Source: Methanocella paludicola SANAE (lineage in GTDB: Archaea; Halobacteriota; Methanocellia; Methanocellales; Methanocellaceae). Taken from it: DNA of 64,000 bases. Under the pieces are notes generated by a model. The model was not told where the DNA came from and ran no database searches. It worked only from the letters and a program-made list of their open reading frames with translations. The translations under genes and the position numbers were made by a program. Positions 33,479 to 42,512 of the stretch are shown here, piece by piece; the first letter of the stretch is position 1; the number at the start of each line of letters is the position of its first letter. The stretch lies in contig NC_013665.1 in the NCBI RefSeq assembly GCF_000011005.1, positions 992,001-1,056,000 of the forward strand. The letters run 5' to 3'.

Positions 33479-35287
33479 GTGGAACCGGCATACTCACACA
33501 GGATCCAGTCCGAGAGCGACGTACGCTCCATACAGTCCCTTGAGGACAACGGCTTTAGCTGCTGCGAGCTATTTTTCCCGGAGCGGGAGCCTCTCGACGC
33601 CCAGACGCTCAAGCTCATCGACGAGGTATCGGGCACGACGAACCTGCTACTTACAGCCCACCTCCCTTTCAAGAACATTAACATAGCCAGCGTCTACCAG
33701 TACGTTAAGGACAGCAGCGTGGACATGCTGGCGGGCATGATCGAAAGCCTGTCGGACTACGTCCGCATGGTCACCATACACACGGGCTATGCCTCGCCAT
33801 CGGTCAGCGGCGGCCTGGAGAAGGCCATCGAGAGCAACGTGTTAAGCCTGGCGAAGATCTGCGACAGGGCCGGACAGTACGACATCATGGTCGGCGTCGA
33901 GAACGCGATGAACGAGAAGTACATGGTGGGTCGCAACTTCGCAGAGATGGAGCGCATCATCAAGGGCGTCAACCGGGGCAACGTTGGCCTGACCTTCGAC
34001 GTGGGGCACGCCCGGCTTACCGGCAACATCGAGGACTACCTGGATAGAACAGAGTACATCGTCGAAGTCCACGCCCACGATAATTTCGGGTATACCGACG
34101 AGCACCTGGCCCTCGGGCACGGGAAGATCAACTGGGGCTACGTCTACGATAAGGTCAAGGACCTCAACTGTCCCTTCGTGCTGGAGCAAAAGACCGTCGA
34201 AGAAGGCCTTGAGAGCATCAAGTACTGGCAGAGCCTCTCCTCCGAGTCCAGCGCCTACTACCGGCTAAATAAGCTCCTCGGGGAGATACGCTCGGAAAAG
34301 AACCCGCGGCAGCTCCTGCCCATAAATAATGAGATGATACGGCTCTGCGAGAACGTGCTCGGCATGGGGGGCACGGGCAGCAACATCAATCACATCGTTT
34401 CCTCATGCCGGGAGGCCATGGCTTTCAAGATCGCCGAGTTCGTGCTCGAGGAGATGAAGTACTCCATGGGCCCGCCGAAGCACAAGTTCGCCCTCATGGC
34501 CGTGGGAAGCTTTGGCCGGGAGGAGATGTCCGTCGAGTCGGACCAGGACACGATCCTGGTGCTGGACGATACGGTGGACGAAACGGGGCGCCTATTTTTT
34601 AAGATGTTCTCCGAGAGCCTGGTGTCACGCTTATCTGCGGCGGGTTTCCCCAGGTGCCGGGGCAACATGATGGCGAGTAACCCGAAGTGGAGGGGCACGA
34701 CCGTCGAGCTTCTCGCGCGGCTTGACACGACTTATGAGCGCTCGGTCATCATGGACGCACGCTTCATCGCCGGAGACAGACCCCTCGCGAACCGGTTCCT
34801 GAAGACCCTGCACTTCGCCCTGCACGCCGACCCGACCTACGCGACGGAGCTGGCCATCTCCGCCATCAAGGCCGAGGTGGGGCTGGAAGGAGACTCGTTC
34901 AAGGTCGAGTACTTCGCCGATTCCGAGGACGCCTTTAACATCAAGAAATACGGCTTCCGCATATACAGCCAGTCCATAAAGGCATTATCGGTCAAGTACA
35001 GCATCACCCGCACCAACATCGCCGACCGCCTCTGGAAGATGCACGACCTGGGAGTCATCGGCCGGGAGTCCATCGACCGCTACATGTTCGCCTACGACCA
35101 GCTATCCCGGGTCATGATGCTCGGCTACGTGCATAACATCAAGCGGGGCATCGTGAGTAACGAGTATATCTTTCCATATTCCTTGTCTAAGCGTGACCGG
35201 GAAGGCCTCAAGGAAGCGCTGCGTATCGTTAAGGAGCTGCAGGGCCTGTGCAGCGGCCAGTTCGCCATCGCGAGGACCATGCTGTGA
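33479..35287 (+). CDS. Fusion of xylose-isomerase-like TIM barrel and DUF294 nucleotidyltransferase
   Basis: A 602-residue protein made of two well-defined parts. Residues 1-260 are an AP-endonuclease-2/sugar-isomerase TIM barrel with metal-ligand-like positions His61, His101, Glu141, Asp174/His177 (FDVGHA) and His198/His200 (EVHAHDN). Residues about 275-602 are DUF294 plus DUF294_C, with the GlnD-type nucleotidyltransferase motif GSFGREEMSVESDQD at 343-357 and a helical C-terminal domain. DUF294 usually follows CBS domains; an isomerase-like barrel in that place is unusual. The start is a GTG at 33479 because a TGA stop lies just upstream in frame, and the barrel's first strand is therefore short. 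Signal sensing by nucleotidylation is plausible; substrates unknown. Confidence 0.88.
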   Translation: MEPAYSHRIQSESDVRSIQSLEDNGFSCCELFFPEREPLDAQTLKLIDEVSGTTNLLLTAHLPFKNINIASVYQYVKDSSVDMLAGMIESLSDYVRMVTIHTGYASPSVSGGLEKAIESNVLSLAKICDRAGQYDIMVGVENAMNEKYMVGRNFAEMERIIKGVNRGNVGLTFDVGHARLTGNIEDYLDRTEYIVEVHAHDNFGYTDEHLALGHGKINWGYVYDKVKDLNCPFVLEQKTVEEGLESIKYWQSLSSESSAYYRLNKLLGEIRSEKNPRQLLPINNEMIRLCENVLGMGGTGSNINHIVSSCREAMAFKIAEFVLEEMKYSMGPPKHKFALMAVGSFGREEMSVESDQDTILVLDDTVDETGRLFFKMFSESLVSRLSAAGFPRCRGNMMASNPKWRGTTVELLARLDTTYERSVIMDARFIAGDRPLANRFLKTLHFALHADPTYATELAISAIKAEVGLEGDSFKVEYFADSEDAFNIKKYGFRIYSQSIKALSVKYSITRTNIADRLWKMHDLGVIGRESIDRYMFAYDQLSRVMMLGYVHNIKRGIVSNEYIFPYSLSKRDREGLKEALRIVKELQGLCSGQFAIARTML

Positions 35288-35346
35288 CCGGATAGGCTAG
35301 GGCTATATATTCATATAACAATAGTTTAAATGTTCAAGGTGATACC

Positions 35347-35508
35347 ATGCAAATACTCATTATCCTGCTGGGCCTCTTCACCATCATCATCGGCATATTC
35401 AAGCACCTGACGAAGTTCTCGATCGGCTATCAGCTGGTCAGCATACCCGGCTATTTTATCGCCATACTCGGATTTTTTATCATCGTCCTGGGCGTCCTGT
35501 GGCCATGA
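35347..35508 (+). CDS. Small two-helix membrane protein
   Basis: Fifty-three codons from ATG 35347: two long hydrophobic stretches (ILIILLGLFTIIIGIF and YFIAILGFFIIVLGVLW) joined by a short polar loop. AAGGTGAT lies 4-11 nt upstream as a ribosome site; AT-rich promoter sequence precedes it. Function unknown; follows the fusion gene by 60 bp. Confidence 0.65.
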   Translation: MQILIILLGLFTIIIGIFKHLTKFSIGYQLVSIPGYFIAILGFFIIVLGVLWP

Positions 35509-35522
35509 TCGAAAAATAAGCC

Positions 35523-36644
35523 CTATAGGCCGGTCTCCGTGAGCGTCTCGAGCTCATCGATATCTTTTTTTGCCTTCTTCCTTTTACCGCGGGCTCCCTT
35601 CGCCACAAGGCCGTCATACTCGTCTTTAAGCATCCGTACGGCCCTCCGCAGACGCTCAGCATCAAAACGGCCCATATATTTTCGGATGATATAGGCGCGA
35701 TAGATGATGTCATCGTATGGGTCGACAACCTGTCTGCCGGATGTGAGGGTCCAGAGGGGCACAACGGTTAATAAAATAAGCAAAGACAGTCCCGCGAGTA
35801 TAGTGCCGGCGTCGATGCCAGCAAGCGGCGACCGGGCGGCAGAAACGTTAACGGTCTTGCCCAGGACCATCTCGTCGCCGACCATGACAATGACTCCCCA
35901 AAGCCCCCGACGGTCGAAGGTCACGTTACCCTCACTGATGGGATGGAGTGAGCCTTCGGGCGAGACGGCCAGAAGTGAAATGCCCCGGCTGCTGAGGCCC
36001 TGGAAAATGGAGATCGAAACGGGCACAGGTTCGCCCACTAAGGCTTTATCCTGGACGTTCAGCTTAATAGCACGATCAAGCAGCGTCACTACCTTATTCA
36101 TGTCCTCAAGCACGGAATATTGCACGAAGTTGGTCTGGTTATTCTGGACGAAGACGACGGGCGTCCCTTCAGATGATGCTGCGGCCACTCCTGTCACGTT
36201 CAGCCTAAAACGAAAAGAATCGGCACTCGATATGTAATTGGCAAAATCGTCAAGGTAGGGCTCGACATTCGTGGCCAGCAGGGTCGGGGTAAAGATGAAC
36301 TCCTGCTCCCCCGGCCTTGCCGTCTCGTTCGTGACGTTCAGCGAAAAGTAGACGAGCTTCGACTCCCCGGGCCTGAGCGTGAATACGGATTCACTCAGGT
36401 TCAGCCATTCGATGCTCGTGGGCTCCGTGACGCCCACCCTTATAATGTAAACTCCATCCCGGTAGCCGTCGTTATAGACCATGAACGAGCCGTTATATAT
36501 GAATGGGAATGTTGCGGCGTCCGCCGAGCGGACCGTGGGCACGTAAGCCCGCACGCCCGTGCCGAAGCACGAGGCAGATATCATCTGGGAGGCCAGGGCC
36601 AGGGCTAATAAAACACAAAAGATAAGCTTCATACCCCTCAACAT
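35523..36644 (-). CDS. Exported, membrane-anchored beta-rich protein
   Basis: The 373-residue protein has a signal peptide (LIFCVLLALALASQMISASC), an extracellular beta-rich region of about 250 residues with many N-x-S/T sites (NGSF, NLSES, NVTNET, NVTG, NQTN), a membrane helix (TILAGLSLLILLTVVPLWTL) near 285 and a cytoplasmic highly charged tail ending in a Lys/Arg-rich helix (ARGKRKKAKKDI). Possible alternatives for the signal cleavage start include the second Met. No family recognised; a COG1470-like surface protein is the nearest idea. It is convergent with the small membrane protein gene. Confidence 0.78.
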   Translation of the reverse strand: MLRGMKLIFCVLLALALASQMISASCFGTGVRAYVPTVRSADAATFPFIYNGSFMVYNDGYRDGVYIIRVGVTEPTSIEWLNLSESVFTLRPGESKLVYFSLNVTNETARPGEQEFIFTPTLLATNVEPYLDDFANYISSADSFRFRLNVTGVAAASSEGTPVVFVQNNQTNFVQYSVLEDMNKVVTLLDRAIKLNVQDKALVGEPVPVSISIFQGLSSRGISLLAVSPEGSLHPISEGNVTFDRRGLWGVIVMVGDEMVLGKTVNVSAARSPLAGIDAGTILAGLSLLILLTVVPLWTLTSGRQVVDPYDDIIYRAYIIRKYMGRFDAERLRRAVRMLKDEYDGLVAKGARGKRKKAKKDIDELETLTETGL

Positions 36645-36723
36645 TCGACAGGCCTCGAATAATATAACAATAAATATATATTAAAGGTTTAGGAAAATAA
36701 AAGCTAGTTTTTAGGGTCCGGCA

Positions 36724-38085
36724 CTATTCGCCGGACACCCTGACATTCTCGAATTTGACGCCGGGGATATATCCGCTCATGGGCGACATTCCCGCCCCAA
36801 CGAGCCTATAGTTGTCCGCCAGCTCGATGCCCGCGAGCATCTGCGGCATGTTGCCGCCGATCATGCCGCCCTTCAGCGGATAGGCAAGCTCTCCGTCCTT
36901 GATGGCGTATCCGGAATAGATGGCCACCGAGAAATCGCCGCTGGCCCGGTTCGCCGTATGGGCGCCGAGCACGTCGAGCACGAGGACGCCGTTCTTCGTG
37001 TTCCTGATCATCTCTTCCTCGCTCATCGTGGGCCCGTTAAAAATTATGTTCCGGGCGCAGGTGGTCGGCGGGACTTTATACGTCGTCCCCGACTCCATCC
37101 GGTCCGCATGTAATGCGTTCCCGGTGGGCTTCGCCCCGCTCTCGATAGCAGAGAACTCGTCGTACAGGAACATCTTCAGGATGCCGTCCTCGACGAGCGC
37201 GTTCTTCCGGCTTGGATAGCCTTCCTCGTCCATCGCATAGGTGTTCAGCCCTTTGCTGAACGTGCCGTCGTCCAGGATCGATAAGCCCGAGGCCGCTACT
37301 TGCTTCCCGACCTTATCAACGAAGACCGACTCGCCCTTCTTTACCGAGGCCCCGTACATCGCGGGTATGAGCGTATTGCTCATGATATCGAAGACGGCGC
37401 TCGGCTTCATGATGACAGTCATCGAGGCCGTCTCGATGCCCTTCTGCCCGAGCTGGCTCGCGGCACGCTCCGTGGCCGTATGGCCGATCTTATCGAAGCT
37501 GATGTCCAGGAAGCGGGACACCTCGTACTCGTCGCCATTGGCGACCATGCCGTCCTCCTTGATGATGGACATGATGCTGCCGCTTACCGCCGTGCCCTCG
37601 TCATAGGCGGCGACGCCGTTCGAGTTGGCCACGGCCATGGACGTGGTGCCGAAGCTGATGCCTCCCCTGGACGGCAGGGCGCGCTTATCGTAGGACGCGC
37701 CCTCCATCATGTCCCGGGCCAGCCCGATGCCATCCTCGGGCACCATCGATGCGATCCTGTTATCGAACAGCGAGCGGGCCCCCGCATAATCCTTATCCCC
37801 GTGGAAGGCGTAGTTGCCGGGCTTCGAGAACCTCGAGGCCGCAATGGCCTGCTTGATGCCGAAGTCGATGGTCGCTGCCGAGCAATAGGCGTAGCCGTGG
37901 CGGCGGTCCTTGATGATCCGGATGCCCACGCCATAGTCGCCGTCCATTGAGCCAAAAGTAACGTTCCCGCCCTCTACGGTGACGGATGTATGCCGGGACT
38001 TCTGCACGAATGCTTCGCATTCCACTCCTGCAGCCATACCGGCATCAACCGCCTTTTTAGCGATGATCAAAAGCTCGTCCTGCAT
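36724..38085 (-). CDS. tldE: TldE/PmbA-like metalloprotease partner
   Basis: The 453-residue protein is the TldE-type subunit: DAGMAAGVECEAFVQKSRHTSVTVEGG at the N-terminus, SRGGISFGTTSMAVANSNGV and a C-terminal GEL-AYPLKGGMIGGNMPQMLAGIELADNY. It lacks the HExxxH site, as expected. It lies immediately downstream of tldD (2 bp apart). TldD/TldE form a heterodimer that degrades or processes peptides; in bacteria it acts on antibiotic precursor and toxin peptides. The substrate here is unknown. Confidence 0.92.
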   Translation of the reverse strand: MQDELLIIAKKAVDAGMAAGVECEAFVQKSRHTSVTVEGGNVTFGSMDGDYGVGIRIIKDRRHGYAYCSAATIDFGIKQAIAASRFSKPGNYAFHGDKDYAGARSLFDNRIASMVPEDGIGLARDMMEGASYDKRALPSRGGISFGTTSMAVANSNGVAAYDEGTAVSGSIMSIIKEDGMVANGDEYEVSRFLDISFDKIGHTATERAASQLGQKGIETASMTVIMKPSAVFDIMSNTLIPAMYGASVKKGESVFVDKVGKQVAASGLSILDDGTFSKGLNTYAMDEEGYPSRKNALVEDGILKMFLYDEFSAIESGAKPTGNALHADRMESGTTYKVPPTTCARNIIFNGPTMSEEEMIRNTKNGVLVLDVLGAHTANRASGDFSVAIYSGYAIKDGELAYPLKGGMIGGNMPQMLAGIELADNYRLVGAGMSPMSGYIPGVKFENVRVSGE

Positions 38086-38086
38086 G

Positions 38087-39460
38087 TTACCTGCCTCCTA
38101 CCACGCACTTCGCGATACGTATGTGCGGCCCTCCGTCGCCCACCGGAGCGGACTGGCCTTTCCCGCAGATGCCGGGATGCCCCAGCATGAGGTCTTTCCC
38201 CACCATGTCGATCTGCTTCAGGATGTCCAGCGTCTTGCCGGAAAGCGAAACGTCCCTGAGCGGCTTCGTTATTTCGCCGTTCTCGATGAGGTAGGCCTCC
38301 TGCGCGTTGAACTGGAAAAGCCCCTGGGACGTGTTCACCTGGCCGCCCCGGCTATCCTTCGCGTAGACGCCCAGCTTTATTCCCTCGAGCATCTCCCTGA
38401 ACGAGGCATCGCCCATATCGATGTACGTGTTGCTCATCCTGACGATGGGCCGGTAGTGATACGATTCTGCCCGGGCGCCGCCGTTCGGCTCCATTCCCAG
38501 GCGGGCGGCCGTCTCGCGGCTCAGGATGAGATCGTTGAGCACTCCGTCCTTTACCAGCACTTTCGTGCGCGTGCGGACGCCCTCCGCATCATAGATGAAG
38601 CTGCCGAACAGCCCCGGTATCGTGGCGTCGTCCTTGATCGTGACTATTTCGTTCCCGATCGGTTTCCCGACCAGGCCCTCGAAGCACGAGTTACCCGTGG
38701 CCACAAGGTCCCCCTCGGACGCGTGGCCCACGGCCTCATGGGCAAAGACGCCGCACAGGCCATTATCGGCTATAACCGGCAAAGGCCCTGACGGGGGCGA
38801 CTTTCCGGCGAGCAGCGCGACAAGCGACGCCGCGCCGTCCCTCGCAACTGTAACGTTCTTTTCTCCGTCGAAAACCTCGAACCCGGTGGTGCTTCCGATG
38901 CGGCGCCTGACAGACTGGATGTCCCCGTCCTTCCTGCCGACGATCTCCACCGACCAGAGGATGCGGGGAGTCTTCGTGACCACGTGGGCGCCCTCGGAGG
39001 ACATGAGCTCCTCGAGCGTGAAAAAATCCTTATACGTGGCTGTCATGTTGTTGATGAAGTCGTAATCCTTTAAGGCGTCGTACGTCGATACCAGCAGGGC
39101 GAGCTTTTCCTCGATGCTCATGTCCAGGAAGCTCTTTCTCATCGGGACTTCGACCTCGTCCCTCGCCGGCTCGACCGGAGCCAGCGACGATCTTATTTTG
39201 ATCGACTCGCTTATTCCCCTGGCCATCCGCGCCGCCCTGTCCGCCGTGTCGACGAGCGATCTTTCCGTGAGCTCTGAAGTGCTCGCAAAGCCCCATGCAC
39301 CCCGGTAGAGGACACGGACGCAGGCGCCCTCCTCGCTCCCGGCAATGGCCCTGGTCACGTCCTTGTTCTTCATCTCCAGGTTCGTGCTCGTGACGTTCGT
39401 ATAGCGGACGTCATAATAGTCCGCCCTGCCCTCCAGGGCCTTTTCAAGTGCGCGGATCAA
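38087..39460 (-). CDS. tldD: TldD metalloprotease
   Basis: The 457-residue subunit contains the zinc-binding HEAVGHASEGD motif near residue 236 and the conserved GVxAKDSRGGQVNT and HPGICGKGQSAPVG segments near the C-terminus. With TldE it forms a metalloprotease that cleaves small unfolded peptides. First gene of the operon; start at ATG 39460, before a 69-bp spacer that follows the VWA gene. Confidence 0.93.
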   Translation of the reverse strand: MIRALEKALEGRADYYDVRYTNVTSTNLEMKNKDVTRAIAGSEEGACVRVLYRGAWGFASTSELTERSLVDTADRAARMARGISESIKIRSSLAPVEPARDEVEVPMRKSFLDMSIEEKLALLVSTYDALKDYDFINNMTATYKDFFTLEELMSSEGAHVVTKTPRILWSVEIVGRKDGDIQSVRRRIGSTTGFEVFDGEKNVTVARDGAASLVALLAGKSPPSGPLPVIADNGLCGVFAHEAVGHASEGDLVATGNSCFEGLVGKPIGNEIVTIKDDATIPGLFGSFIYDAEGVRTRTKVLVKDGVLNDLILSRETAARLGMEPNGGARAESYHYRPIVRMSNTYIDMGDASFREMLEGIKLGVYAKDSRGGQVNTSQGLFQFNAQEAYLIENGEITKPLRDVSLSGKTLDILKQIDMVGKDLMLGHPGICGKGQSAPVGDGGPHIRIAKCVVGGR

Positions 39461-39529
39461 CAGATCTCACCATAGATATACAGGAGTGAAATCTATAAAA
39501 AATATGTTACAATTATCGCCTGCTCATCG

Positions 39530-40432
39530 TTATTTTAGTATTTGCTGCAGGCCTTTAAAAAGCGAGTCGCTGACCTTGTTAGCGGCGTCGACGTTCATGA
39601 CCAGGCCGCCCATCTTCTCGATGACGCCGCCGAACTCGGCGACCGTGTACCCGCCGCTCTTCTTGAATTTGCGGGAGTCGTCGGTATGGAGCTGGATATA
39701 CAGGAGCTTTACCTTGTTGGACTGGATGTTCCGGATCAGCTCGAGCGCTTTCATGTTCACGAGCACGTCCTCGGCATAGACGCTCCTGCCCACCTCGGGC
39801 ACGCCGTCCGTGAGGATAACGGCCACGTTAGTGCCGCGCTTGCGGTGCCATCCCAGGTCGATCATGGACTGGAGCGCCAGGTCCAGGCGGGTACCGCCCG
39901 AGCCGTTACGGGAAATGAGCTGGCGGTACATGCCGGCGTTCGCGTTATACGGCCCCTCCGCACGGCTCCCGAACGTCCAGAGGCTGATATCGGCCGCCTT
40001 GCCCAGGCCTTCCATGAGCGCCAGGCACGCGATCTTAGCGTACGACTGGGGCGCCTGCGCCTCGTTGATCGTCGCCCCGATGTTCTTGCTCCTCCACCAG
40101 GCGGTCATGGAGTTCGAGTCGTCGTACAATAGGGCCAGGTTCAGCTTTTTCACGTCCTTGAGGCGGTAGCGGGCGACGACGCCATCGAGGGTCTTTCCTT
40201 TCTCGCCGAAGCTCGCGATGGTCCTGTCAAAAGAGATTATGCCCCCGCCCGAATAGCCCGAATAGACCATGCGGGTGCTCATCGAGGGCACGATACTGTA
40301 TAAGCGTAAAAAGTTGCGGCCGATCAGCCGGGAGCCGTCCATCAGCCTGTCATATGATTCAACGCTGGACGGGTCCGCCATGCACCGCGCACAGGCTTCC
40401 CTTATTCGAGTGTCGTCCTCGTCGAAGATCAT
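39530..40432 (-). CDS. VWA-domain protein of a MoxR system
   Basis: A 300-residue protein with a von Willebrand factor A domain from about residue 95. The metal-ion-dependent adhesion site motif DxSxS is visible as DDSNS (LALLYDDSNSMTAWW), and a later threonine/aspartate region SGGTRLDLALQS and LTDGVPE complete the MIDAS. The N-terminal 90 residues carry no recognised motif. It overlaps the MoxR ATPase gene by four bases in the operon membrane protein-MoxR-VWA. No signal peptide or membrane segment: it appears cytoplasmic. Confidence 0.85.
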   Translation of the reverse strand: MIFDEDDTRIREACARCMADPSSVESYDRLMDGSRLIGRNFLRLYSIVPSMSTRMVYSGYSGGGIISFDRTIASFGEKGKTLDGVVARYRLKDVKKLNLALLYDDSNSMTAWWRSKNIGATINEAQAPQSYAKIACLALMEGLGKAADISLWTFGSRAEGPYNANAGMYRQLISRNGSGGTRLDLALQSMIDLGWHRKRGTNVAVILTDGVPEVGRSVYAEDVLVNMKALELIRNIQSNKVKLLYIQLHTDDSRKFKKSGGYTVAEFGGVIEKMGGLVMNVDAANKVSDSLFKGLQQILK

Positions 40433-41316
40433 AGGCGGCTCGCGATCCTCAAGGCCAGCTCGTTCACTGTCTGGATGGACGCGTAGTCGGTCTCGTCCGC
40501 GATGACGATGCCCTGGTGCATCGCCGCGTCGGTGAACGCGGTCTTGCCGTCAAGGCCTTCGGATATGGAAAGGTCGCAGTACCGGCTCATCTTGATGACG
40601 CCGTCCGTCGACAGGCCCAGGGGCAGCAGCTTCTCCTCCTGCCAGAGCCTCCGGGTCTCCTCTGCGAAATCCAGTACGGCGTTCACGATCTGCTGGTCCA
40701 TCTCGGGGGCGTAGGCCCGGACCACCTTCTCCTCGGTAAAGCGGTTGATGTATCCGATGAAGATCGGTATGAAACGCCTTTTTAAGGCGGAGCTCATCTT
40801 GAACGTGCCCTCGTCGCCTAAGTTGGCGGTCACGACCAGCACCCAGTCGTCGGGCTTCTTCAGGACTTCCTCGCTGTGCTCCACCGGCAGGATGCCCGCC
40901 GACAGGAGCATGAACAGGCCCGAGTATGCCGTCGTCGGGGCCCTGTTAAATTCGTCAATAAGCAGGTTCTTGCGCTCTTTGACGGCACGGGTGATGACGC
41001 CGTCCTTATAGACGAACTTTTTCGATAGCTCGGGGTTGCCCGACATCGAGAGCGGGTGGAATCCGCCGATGGTATGGTACTCGGTCATGCCTTCCGTGGC
41101 CTCGATGCGGTAATAGTTATCGCCGCTGGATATATAATTCAAAATATGCTCGGCGATGGTCGTCTTACCGTTACCCGGGGGCCCATAGAACATGATGGGA
41201 TAGCCTAGGTTGATGTACATCAACGCCCGGACGATGGCCTCATCCTGGCCCTTGACCTCGCAGGTCTCGATGATCTTGATCATGTCTTCACGGTTTAGCA
41301 GCGTCATAGCGATCAA
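40429..41316 (-). CDS. MoxR-family AAA+ ATPase
   Basis: The 295-residue ATPase has Walker A GPPGNGKTT near residue 41, Walker B NLLIDEFNRAP near 112, sensor 1 VVTANLGDEG and a helical C-terminal lid. MoxR ATPases assemble or mature protein complexes together with VWA-domain partners, here the overlapping gene downstream. The upstream gene (41313) is a multi-helix membrane protein, which overlaps by four bases; all three are surely one transcriptional unit. Confidence 0.9.
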   Translation of the reverse strand: MIAMTLLNREDMIKIIETCEVKGQDEAIVRALMYINLGYPIMFYGPPGNGKTTIAEHILNYISSGDNYYRIEATEGMTEYHTIGGFHPLSMSGNPELSKKFVYKDGVITRAVKERKNLLIDEFNRAPTTAYSGLFMLLSAGILPVEHSEEVLKKPDDWVLVVTANLGDEGTFKMSSALKRRFIPIFIGYINRFTEEKVVRAYAPEMDQQIVNAVLDFAEETRRLWQEEKLLPLGLSTDGVIKMSRYCDLSISEGLDGKTAFTDAAMHQGIVIADETDYASIQTVNELALRIASRL

Positions 41317-42332
41317 TACTTCTTCATGAACTCGAACTCGATGCTCTTGATCATCCTTTCCGCGTCCGCCTTTCCTCCGTCTTCGTACTTGGCGGCGAGC
41401 GTCTGGTATTCGCTCTTGAAGCGCCCGATGACGGATGCGGCCTTGATGCGGTCCACCTCTCCGATATACTTGCTGAAGACCTGCATCTCACTGATGAGGC
41501 CGGCATAGTGATCTATTTTTGGTTTTGCCGGCGCGGCCTTCACTGCGGCGGGTATCATTTCATAATAGATGGTCGTCCCCCTGACCACCCTCCGCATGTT
41601 GAGGATGTGGAGCGCCAGGTCGTGTATGGCGAACATCAGGTTGACGATGATGATGTTGAGAAGGAAATACAGCCATATCGTCCACAATATGAACATAAAA
41701 ATATCCGAAGAGTAATCGGACAGGGCTGTCATTGTTTCGGCGTTGATGACGCGGGCGCTTTCACCATATATTGCTATGATGGATGTAAGCAGGTATATGG
41801 GATACGAAAGGATAGTGGCCTTGAGCGACGTAAAGAACTTTTCCTTTCTTGTGGTCTCGATGAGTGTATGGGATTTCCAGCAGTACACCCATATGACGGG
41901 AATGACCGCCCAGATCACGAATCCCAGGAGCGCCAGGTCGTAGCGGTTATTCACGAACAGGTACTCGTATACGTTCGGCACGATGACCGCGAAGCCGGTG
42001 CCCGCGAATAAGTAGGCGTAGCTCTCCTTTTCCACGTACGCGATCAGCACGGTCGCGGCGATGGCGAGGGCAAGGATAAGGGTCGGATAGAACTGTATGT
42101 AGGGATTGACGATGTCTCTGGCGATGAGCGTATCGCCCACGGTCGGTATCTCCCAGATATTGAACGCAAAGCCGACCGCCGAGAACACCACGATCCCCAG
42201 GGCAATATAGAATAACGTTTTCGTCGTACTGCTCTCAAATTCCCGCACCTTCATTATGGCCATAATGACGGCGAGGGGAATAATTAATATAATTATCATC
42301 AACAGGATATTTATTATAGTCAAATCAGGCAT
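41313..42332 (-). CDS. Multi-spanning membrane protein of the MoxR-VWA operon
   Basis: A 339-residue membrane protein with about eight hydrophobic segments in the first 235 residues (for instance IINILLMIIILIIPLAVIMAI, LIWAVIPVIWVYCW, FMFILWTIWLYFLLNIIIV) and a soluble, Lys/Ala-rich C-terminal part of about 90 residues (YEMIPAAVKAAPAKPKID...). No family that I recognise. Genetically tied to the MoxR ATPase and VWA protein by four-base overlaps, suggesting it is their membrane client or anchor. Start at ATG 42332. Confidence 0.8.
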   Translation of the reverse strand: MPDLTIINILLMIIILIIPLAVIMAIMKVREFESSTTKTLFYIALGIVVFSAVGFAFNIWEIPTVGDTLIARDIVNPYIQFYPTLILALAIAATVLIAYVEKESYAYLFAGTGFAVIVPNVYEYLFVNNRYDLALLGFVIWAVIPVIWVYCWKSHTLIETTRKEKFFTSLKATILSYPIYLLTSIIAIYGESARVINAETMTALSDYSSDIFMFILWTIWLYFLLNIIIVNLMFAIHDLALHILNMRRVVRGTTIYYEMIPAAVKAAPAKPKIDHYAGLISEMQVFSKYIGEVDRIKAASVIGRFKSEYQTLAAKYEDGGKADAERMIKSIEFEFMKKY

Positions 42333-42512
42333 ATCCTCACCAAATACCTACCAGACAGTAAATAAGTACTTACGGTTTTATATAGCTTACAGTTGTCACG
42401 CTAATAATTTTTACATATGCCCCGATTTATCGTATATTTGGTTTTTCGTATAGATACGACTTAATTTTCACATATTGGCCATAACATAATATAAGTGTTG
42501 CGGCAGAATGGC

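Noticed and set aside
42333-42512. Possible small gene in the 180-bp spacer behind trm1
   Set aside because: AT-rich, frames short and without ribosome sites; more likely promoter sequence of the membrane protein-MoxR-VWA operon.
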